NCBI GenBank assembly: GCA_934247855.1
Contig: CAKQKA010000018.1
Location: forward strand, 1-20,872
Source: an uncultured Clostridia bacterium
GTDB lineage: Bacteria; Bacillota; Clostridia; Christensenellales; Borkfalkiaceae
Direction: 5' to 3'
Length of the DNA stretch: 20,872 bases
This document shows, one piece after another, positions 15,611-20,872 of this stretch. The position numbers were made by a program, and so were the translations under genes. The notes under the pieces were generated by a model. That model was not told the origin of the DNA. It saw only the letters and a list, made by a program, of their open reading frames with translations, and did no database searches. Each line of letters begins with the position of its first letter. Positions within the stretch are counted from its first letter, which is position 1.

Positions 15611-15635
15611 GAGTAAAAATTCTGAGGATGTGCAT

Positions 15636-17033
15636 ATGACAAAGCAGGTAGCAGACGCAAGCAAACCGCAGAGCGGAATACATATGCTCGAGGGGTCGCT
15701 GTGGAAGAATATGTTTCTTTTCAGCGTTCCGCTTATGTTTTCGCAGCTTTTGCAGGTGTTGTTCAATATGGCGGACGTCGCGGTCGTTGGTAAGTTTTCA
15801 AGTGCGGAAGCACTCGGTGCGGTCGGTTCGACTACTATACTTGTATCACTGTTTACGGGTTTTATAATAGGGATGGGCAGTGCGGTCAACGTGCGCGTGG
15901 CGCAACATCTCGGCGCGGGTAATAAGGAAAAAACCGCCTCGTCGATTCGCACGTCGTTTGTAATTTGCCTTGTAACGGGCTGCATTATTACGGTGCTGTG
16001 CCTTGTGTGTGCGCGGTTCATGCTTGAACTTCTTCGCACTAAAGAAGATCTGATCGACGGCGCGGAACTGTATTTCAGAATTTATGCGATCGGCATGCCG
16101 GCGCTCGGTATTTTCAACTTCGGTAATGGCGTGCTCAGCGCGAACGGAGATACTAAACGCCCGCTGATTTATCTTTTTATTTCGGGAATTCTGAATGTAA
16201 TTTTCAATTTGTTTTTCGTGCTTGTTTGCGGTATGGCGGAGGACGGCGTTGCGCTTGCAAGTATTATCACACAGTATGTTTCCGCGGGGCTGATTCTTAT
16301 ACATATGATGCGCCCGGGCGAATGTACTTTCAAACTAAAGGATTTAAAAGGCGGTCTTGACAAGCAGGAACTCAGGCGTGTTTTGGGTTTGGGTATTCCC
16401 GCGGGATTGCAAAACGGTATTTTTGCCGTGGCAAACCTGTTTATTCAAAGCGCGGTCAACTCTTTCGATTCGGTTATGGTAGAGGGCAATGCAGCAGCCG
16501 CCAATTCGGATGCGATTATATACAACGTAATGTCGGCGTTTTACACCGCTTGTTCTACCTTTATGGGACAAAACCTAGGAGCAGGCAAATGCGACCGTGT
16601 TCTTAAAAGCTATTTTATCGGCATTATATACGCATTTATTACGGGCGCATTGCTCGGCGGCGCGCTACTGCTTTTTGGAAGAGAATTTTTATCGCTGTTC
16701 GCCAACGAAGAAGCGGTTATAGGGGCAGGACTGCAACGTACCGGCATAATGGGTTTATCGTATGCGGTAAGCGCGTTTATGGATTGCGCCATTGCCGCGA
16801 ACCGCGGTATCGGCAAGAGTTTAGTGCCTACAATCATCGTTATAATTGGTTCGTGCGTATTCCGCGTGGTGTGGATTTATACCGTATTTGCCTATTTCGG
16901 TACGATTCTATCGCTGTATTTGTTGTATATCTTCTCCTGGACGATAACGGCAATCGCGGAAACTATCTGCTTTATAATCAACTACAAAAAATTGAAAATC
17001 GCACCCGCAGAAAATGTTGCCGCCGCGCTGTGA
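15636..17033 (+). CDS. MATE-family efflux transporter
   Basis: A 465-residue inner-membrane antiporter with about 12 hydrophobic segments in two bundles. The N-terminal PLMFSQLLQVLFNMADVAVVG and the paired GMGSAVNVRVAQHLGAG and STFMGQNLGAGKCDR segments are family hallmarks. MATE proteins export cationic drugs or metabolites in exchange for Na+ or H+; the substrate here is unknown. The ATG at 15636 is preferred over an in-frame TTG at 15609 because GAGG at 15624-15627 has correct spacing and the TTG lies at the edge of repeat D. Repeat copies lie upstream (C, D) and, inverted, downstream (E). A 3' stub of a related gene is at 1766-1891. Confidence 0.92.
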   Translation: MTKQVADASKPQSGIHMLEGSLWKNMFLFSVPLMFSQLLQVLFNMADVAVVGKFSSAEALGAVGSTTILVSLFTGFIIGMGSAVNVRVAQHLGAGNKEKTASSIRTSFVICLVTGCIITVLCLVCARFMLELLRTKEDLIDGAELYFRIYAIGMPALGIFNFGNGVLSANGDTKRPLIYLFISGILNVIFNLFFVLVCGMAEDGVALASIITQYVSAGLILIHMMRPGECTFKLKDLKGGLDKQELRRVLGLGIPAGLQNGIFAVANLFIQSAVNSFDSVMVEGNAAAANSDAIIYNVMSAFYTACSTFMGQNLGAGKCDRVLKSYFIGIIYAFITGALLGGALLLFGREFLSLFANEEAVIGAGLQRTGIMGLSYAVSAFMDCAIAANRGIGKSLVPTIIVIIGSCVFRVVWIYTVFAYFGTILSLYLLYIFSWTITAIAETICFIINYKKLKIAPAENVAAAL

Positions 17034-17110
17034 AGATATGAAAAAGTTAATCTGCTTTAATGCCTGATTAAAAAAGATACCTCTTGTTTACGGCGATTGT
17101 AAAAAGGATT

Positions 17111-17155
17111 TAAAAAGACCAAAAACCCGTCTATAAGTTGATTATCGCATATATA
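17111..17155 (-). repeat. Dispersed repeat, copy E (inverted)
   Basis: On the minus strand GCGATAATCAACTTATAG, then ACGGG and T5. It is opposite in direction to copies C and D, so the MATE gene lies between inverted copies. Confidence 0.6.
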
Positions 17156-17169
17156 ATAAGAACAAATAA

Positions 17170-17208
17170 AAAAAGCGTAAACCCGAAAAAAACGGATTTA
17201 CGCTTTTT
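17170..17208. terminator. Bidirectional terminator between the MATE and XRE genes
   Basis: Two 16-base arms (17170-17185 and 17193-17208) pair with one mismatch around a short A-rich loop. A5 on one side and T5 on the other give a U tract on both strands. It serves the convergent MATE and XRE genes. Confidence 0.92.
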
Positions 17209-17240
17209 ATATGCCCTGACAATGCCGCAACGCCTACGCA

Positions 17241-17876
17241 CTATTTATGTTTTTTGCGTTTGCGAAAGAGGGTAGAGATAACTATCATTGCCTCGGCGGG
17301 CAGCCCCAAGAAGAACAGCGGCCATAGCTGATATTCCAGTAATTGAAGATACAATGAGACAATCAGCGACCACAAAAAAACGCTCAGAGTAAGGGTGTTT
17401 ATCCACTTTACGTCGTCGTTTATTCTGTTAAAGCGGTACAAAATGATCGCACTCGGGCAAATCGCCCATATAAACAGCTGCCAAAGACTTATTCCTTTTA
17501 ATAGCCACAATGCAAAATAGATAAACGTTGCCGCCATATAAACGAACAGCACGCTTAAACAAATCATTGCTATCTCGTCCGCGCGGTTTTCTTTTACCTC
17601 CTGATCGGCAAGTTCTACCGTGGTAGCCGCTGCATTCGGGTGAATAAGGTCGTCTACCTTTAAACCGAACACTTCGGCGATCGCATTCAGAGCGTTAATA
17701 TCGGGTACGGAAGAACCGTTTTCCCACTTGCTGACCGTTTTATCGCTGTAAGCAATCCGCTCGCCAAGGTCGGATTGTTTCATTCCGAACTGCTGTCTGA
17801 GTGCTTTTATATTGTCCGCAATATTTTTTTCTATATTGTTTTCTTTAACGTTTTCTCTGTTTTCTTCATTTATCAT
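17241..17876 (-). CDS. XRE-family DNA-binding regulator with C-terminal membrane segments
   Basis: This 211-residue protein has an N-terminal helix-turn-helix (about residues 20-78) with the XRE pattern MKQSDLGERIAYSDKTVSKWENG and VPDINALNAIAEVFGL. A charged linker follows, then about four hydrophobic segments from residue 105 to 203 and a basic tail RKRKKHK. Such membrane-tethered XRE proteins are common in Firmicutes, often with unknown ligands. No Shine-Dalgarno sequence precedes the ATG, and the predicted transcript start is only a few bases ahead of it, so the message may be leaderless. It is convergent with the MATE gene and divergent from the lipoprotein gene; its target is not evident. 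Confidence 0.85.
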   Translation of the reverse strand: MINEENRENVKENNIEKNIADNIKALRQQFGMKQSDLGERIAYSDKTVSKWENGSSVPDINALNAIAEVFGLKVDDLIHPNAAATTVELADQEVKENRADEIAMICLSVLFVYMAATFIYFALWLLKGISLWQLFIWAICPSAIILYRFNRINDDVKWINTLTLSVFLWSLIVSLYLQLLEYQLWPLFFLGLPAEAMIVISTLFRKRKKHK

Positions 17877-17885
17877 GGTGTTTTG

Positions 17886-17914
17886 ATTTTAATACATTTT
17901 TGCCCGTTTGTCAA
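17886..17914 (-). promoter_or_regulatory. Promoter of the XRE regulator gene
   Basis: On the minus strand TTGACA (17909-17914), a 17-base spacer and TAAAAT (17886-17891). Start of transcription is expected near 17879, about 3 bases before the ATG. Confidence 0.75.
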
Positions 17915-17930
17915 TGAAAAATAAGACAAT

Positions 17931-17945
17931 TCTCCGATTCGGAGA
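17931..17945. promoter_or_regulatory. Perfect 15-base palindrome upstream of the XRE promoter
   Basis: TCTCCGA and TCGGAGA flank a single base. It lies 16 bases upstream of the -35 box of the XRE gene, between it and the divergent lipoprotein gene, so it could be an autoregulatory operator. Confidence 0.45.
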
Positions 17946-18288
17946 GTCGTAGTATCGCATACATAGAACGTGTTTTTCTTTCAATAGAGTCAAAAAACAG
18001 ATATTTGTTTGTCTTTTTTAATAAAAATACTTAGAATTGCCTTGTAAATAAAAAACAAGAGGCAATCGGCACGGCGAAACGGCAGACTGAACGCTTACGG
18101 CAAGAATCTCCCGTTCTACGAAACAAAGAAATTTGCGTTTTTGCAAAAATCCGGCGTAAGGCGGTTGGCAACGAATTTAAAAATCGGCTTAAAACGTTTT
18201 CAATACTTTGCCACTTTAAACTTCTTTGTTTTTAACGTCTGACTTAATTTGAAAGCGATATGGTAATTGAAAATATGAGGGTGATGTA
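17946..18288. other. Intergenic region ahead of the lipoprotein gene
   Basis: No gene is supported. It holds an imperfect hairpin at 18036-18066 (ATTGCC-TTGT paired with ACAA-GAGGCAAT, two-base bulge) without a T run on the plus strand. GAGG at 18277-18280 is the ribosome site of the next gene. No clear promoter was found for that gene. Confidence 0.4.
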
Positions 18289-20872
18289 ATGGAAAAAAAT
18301 TTATCGGAAAATAAAAGGAAAATAACGGCGTTGCTTTTCGTCTCGCTTATGGTGATGAGCGTCGCCACGTTCGGCGCGTGCTACGGCGGCGCGACTTCGG
18401 TAACCCCGCCGAAAATCATTGAGGACGGAGAGGCGGAGATACCCGAAGGTAAAACGGTTGCCGATTATCTCGATAATCCCAACCTTAATTTATATATAGC
18501 AAACTCGGTTTTGGCCAAAGCGGAGAATTTTAAAAGCGTTTCCAAGGGCTCGACCGTGTCCGTAAAAGTCGGTCTTTCCATTACGCAGGACATTTACGCC
18601 GTACGTTATGTAAAAGGCGATACCGTTTATAAGCAGTCCGTCAGTTACGGGCTTGTAAAAACGGGCGACGAACGTATGGTTCACGGCAACACATATTTAT
18701 ATCGTTCTGCGGATGAGGTTAACTCGCTTACCGATTTAAAATGGTCGAGCGACGCACCTGACTCTTTGACTAAGGAAGAATTTTTTGAACGTTACGGCTA
18801 CCGCGGTAACAGTCTTACCGGATACATACTCAACGACGAGACCATTGTTTCGTCCGCCTATAACGGATTTGACGAAAACAGCGGTTTGTATTCGTTTACG
18901 TATGTGCTCGATAACGAAAAGGCAACCGCAAGAATGTTGTACGAAATGCGCACCAACAGCGGCTCGACCAACTTTGCCGTCTACGAAAAAGCGCAGATAG
19001 CCGTTGCGATGGATGAAAACTGGGTTATTCATTCGATAACCACCGACTGCGCATATAACATTCCGCTCTTCGGTCTTACGCCTTGCACCGAAAAACTCAC
19101 CGAAGAATTCAGTTATGTCGGGCAGGTAACGGACTTTAAGCAGTTCCCGCAATACGACTATTTCTCAAAATATATAGATTTCGACGCAGTTGCCCCCGTA
19201 GAGGATGATGTCGAACCGTCGCCCGCGCCGCAAATTCCCAAGCCTTCCGAACCGCAAGCGTCCGACGTTGTGATGAGCATGTTCGAAGGATATCTTACGG
19301 GCGTTCCGCTGAACGCCTCGGTTCTTGTAAACGTCGACGGATACAACGTTTCGGCTGACATGACGCTGAAACTCGATCTTAAAGATCTTAAAAATATCGC
19401 TCTTTCGGCGGTTACTGGCAACGGTATTCGCCTGACGTATTCAAACAACGAGATTTATGCCGAAGTAAACGACATAAAAATGCGCTCGTCCGTTTCGGAC
19501 ATTTTAGCCGCACTTGAGCGGTCGGGAATTGCCGTACCCGAAATCGACTTTTCTTCGCTCGATATCGATCCGGCTGCGATTATGGCAGGTATGACGCTCG
19601 AAACAAAAGGCGATATCGCAAGCGTGCACCTTGCCGTTACGCTCGGTGATATTACGGCGGACGTAACGATTAACGGAACGGTTAACGAAGATAAAACGTA
19701 CACGTTTACCGACGCGACCGTTGTGGCGGACGATATCGAACTGACCGTCATCGCGCAGGAAAAGACGATTGACGAACTTGACGTTGACGATTCGTTCGTG
19801 AACGTATGCGAAGTTATATCCGATTATTCGGATACGATAAAATCTATCACGGAATTCCAAGTTGCCGAATATGCCGAAGGTTTTATCGAAAAGGCGCTGA
19901 CGATTGAAATTCAGCCGTTGACGTTGAATATTAGCGGCACTAAATATCAGACGCAGAGCATGACTTTGCGTTTGTACATCTCGCAAAACAAGATTGTGCT
20001 TGTCGGCGATACGTTTGATATTACAACTACCGCCGCGGACGGCACGGTTACTCGGAAACGACTTGCTTTAAGCGGCGCGTTCGTTATGCCGACCGCCGAA
20101 GCCGAGGGCAGTTTGTATCTCACCGTCAACGATCTGGTCAATGCGGACAGCAGTCTTAAAATTTCTATCGGTGCAAAAGAGCTTACCGACTGTATCAAAA
20201 AGAGATTACCCGAGCTTACCGAAGCCGTTCCGCAGTTGAAAGATTTGTTCAATTTCAAGTCAGATAAAGAAAAAATTCTCGATTACACCGCATTGATTTC
20301 CGACCTTACTTACGACAGAGAGCACGATAAAACGTTGTCTTTGACGGTCGATGCCGAAAAACTTATTGCGGGCGCGGGCGTTTTAAAAGTTTCGTTGTCG
20401 CAACAGGACGGTAGTCTGTGCCTGTCGGTAAGCCGGCTCGGCGGCGACGGCACGTCGGTTACGGATAACGTGTCCGTAAGCGTCAGAGCCGATGCCGAAG
20501 CTCCGTCTGCCGCTACGATCGACGAAGCCTACGACGTAACCGCAGAACATATAACGTTCGACAGTATAGATACGCTTTTGCAATCGTTTATCAATACGGC
20601 AAAGCGCAAGAGTTTCCGTTTAACGGGCAAAGTTCCGGTAAACCTTAACGCGCTGTCTATCGTAAAGGCGAATATAGAACTCGGGCTTGATATTCGTATC
20701 GACGTTGAAAAAGACAAAAACGGCAAAGACGTTGTTTATATTGCCGCGAAAATGGCGCGCGGAAAACTTTCCGGCGCTGCGAAACTTGCTTTTGCCGACA
20801 ACGGCGGAGATTCATACCTGTATTATAACGGGAAAGATAATACCGTTACGATTAAGCGCAATTCTTTTACCG
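18289..20872 (+). CDS. Large putative lipoprotein, partial at the window edge
   Basis: The frame runs without a stop from the ATG at 18289 to the edge (861 codons seen). A basic start (NKRK), a hydrophobic stretch (ITALLFVSLMVMSVA) and TFGAC with Cys31 form a lipoprotein signal; Phe at -3 is slightly unusual. After the signal comes a Gly/Ser/Pro-rich linker, a first domain (about residues 60-300), a Pro-rich hinge near 305-325 (EPSPAPQIPKPSEPQ), then long beta-rich stretches. Segments of the kind LTYSNNEIYAEVND (about 382-396) and YLYYNGKDNTVTI near the edge look like repeated modules. No catalytic motif was recognised. It would sit on the outer face of the membrane; function unknown. Confidence 0.75.
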   Translation, partial: MEKNLSENKRKITALLFVSLMVMSVATFGACYGGATSVTPPKIIEDGEAEIPEGKTVADYLDNPNLNLYIANSVLAKAENFKSVSKGSTVSVKVGLSITQDIYAVRYVKGDTVYKQSVSYGLVKTGDERMVHGNTYLYRSADEVNSLTDLKWSSDAPDSLTKEEFFERYGYRGNSLTGYILNDETIVSSAYNGFDENSGLYSFTYVLDNEKATARMLYEMRTNSGSTNFAVYEKAQIAVAMDENWVIHSITTDCAYNIPLFGLTPCTEKLTEEFSYVGQVTDFKQFPQYDYFSKYIDFDAVAPVEDDVEPSPAPQIPKPSEPQASDVVMSMFEGYLTGVPLNASVLVNVDGYNVSADMTLKLDLKDLKNIALSAVTGNGIRLTYSNNEIYAEVNDIKMRSSVSDILAALERSGIAVPEIDFSSLDIDPAAIMAGMTLETKGDIASVHLAVTLGDITADVTINGTVNEDKTYTFTDATVVADDIELTVIAQEKTIDELDVDDSFVNVCEVISDYSDTIKSITEFQVAEYAEGFIEKALTIEIQPLTLNISGTKYQTQSMTLRLYISQNKIVLVGDTFDITTTAADGTVTRKRLALSGAFVMPTAEAEGSLYLTVNDLVNADSSLKISIGAKELTDCIKKRLPELTEAVPQLKDLFNFKSDKEKILDYTALISDLTYDREHDKTLSLTVDAEKLIAGAGVLKVSLSQQDGSLCLSVSRLGGDGTSVTDNVSVSVRADAEAPSAATIDEAYDVTAEHITFDSIDTLLQSFINTAKRKSFRLTGKVPVNLNALSIVKANIELGLDIRIDVEKDKNGKDVVYIAAKMARGKLSGAAKLAFADNGGDSYLYYNGKDNTVTIKRNSFT

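Noticed and set aside
15609..15635. Upstream TTG start adding nine residues to the MATE protein
   Set aside because: The TTG lies at the edge of repeat D with no ribosome site, whereas ATG 15636 has GAGG at proper spacing and gives a normal N-terminus.
17946..17968. Possible sixth copy of the dispersed repeat near the XRE promoter
   Set aside because: Only a short GTAGTATCGCATACATA-like match to copy E's flank; the conserved core is absent.

Overview
The window looks like a chromosomal segment of a strictly anaerobic, gut-type Clostridia bacterium. This is inferred from an oxygen-sensitive Hdr/[FeFe]-hydrogenase gene set, consensus sigma-A promoters with Shine-Dalgarno sites, moderate GC in genes against AT-rich gaps, and a lipoprotein style common in uncultured Firmicutes. 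I cannot assign a genus.

Layout. (1) 1-452: 3' end of a probable glycoside hydrolase. (2) 589-1335, minus: a YoaP-like acetyltransferase with a clear promoter and an overlapping inverted repeat. (3) 1336-2331: about 1 kb without an intact gene, holding a decayed 3' stub of a MATE transporter gene, its terminator, two copies of a short dispersed repeat, and the promoter and leader of the main operon. (4) 2332-15319: one tight co-directional run of 14 genes. They are a chimeric thioredoxin-like ferredoxin/lactate-dehydrogenase gene, fumarase, hdrB, hdrC, hdrA, flxD, flxC, flxB, flxA, frdB, frdA, a PQ-loop membrane protein, a thioredoxin-like [2Fe-2S] ferredoxin and a group-B-like [FeFe] hydrogenase, closed by a strong terminator. 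(5) 15444-17033: a MATE exporter with a perfect consensus promoter and a leader carrying two more repeat copies. (6) 17241-17876, minus: an XRE regulator with membrane segments. (7) 18289 to the window end: a large lipoprotein, open at the edge.

How the main operon may work. Fumarase makes fumarate from malate. FrdAB, with no membrane anchor in view, reduces fumarate to succinate. FlxABCD-HdrABC is a known type of NADH-linked complex proposed to perform flavin-based electron bifurcation. Its placement between fumarase and fumarate reductase suggests that NADH electrons split between fumarate (high potential) and ferredoxin (low potential), and that the [FeFe] hydrogenase at the operon end re-oxidises the ferredoxin or senses its state. 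This is inference from gene content and order. The parts are recognisable families; this combination is the main candidate for an undescribed system. The second notable item is the first gene, in which a [2Fe-2S] ferredoxin domain replaces the NAD-binding half of a lactate dehydrogenase.
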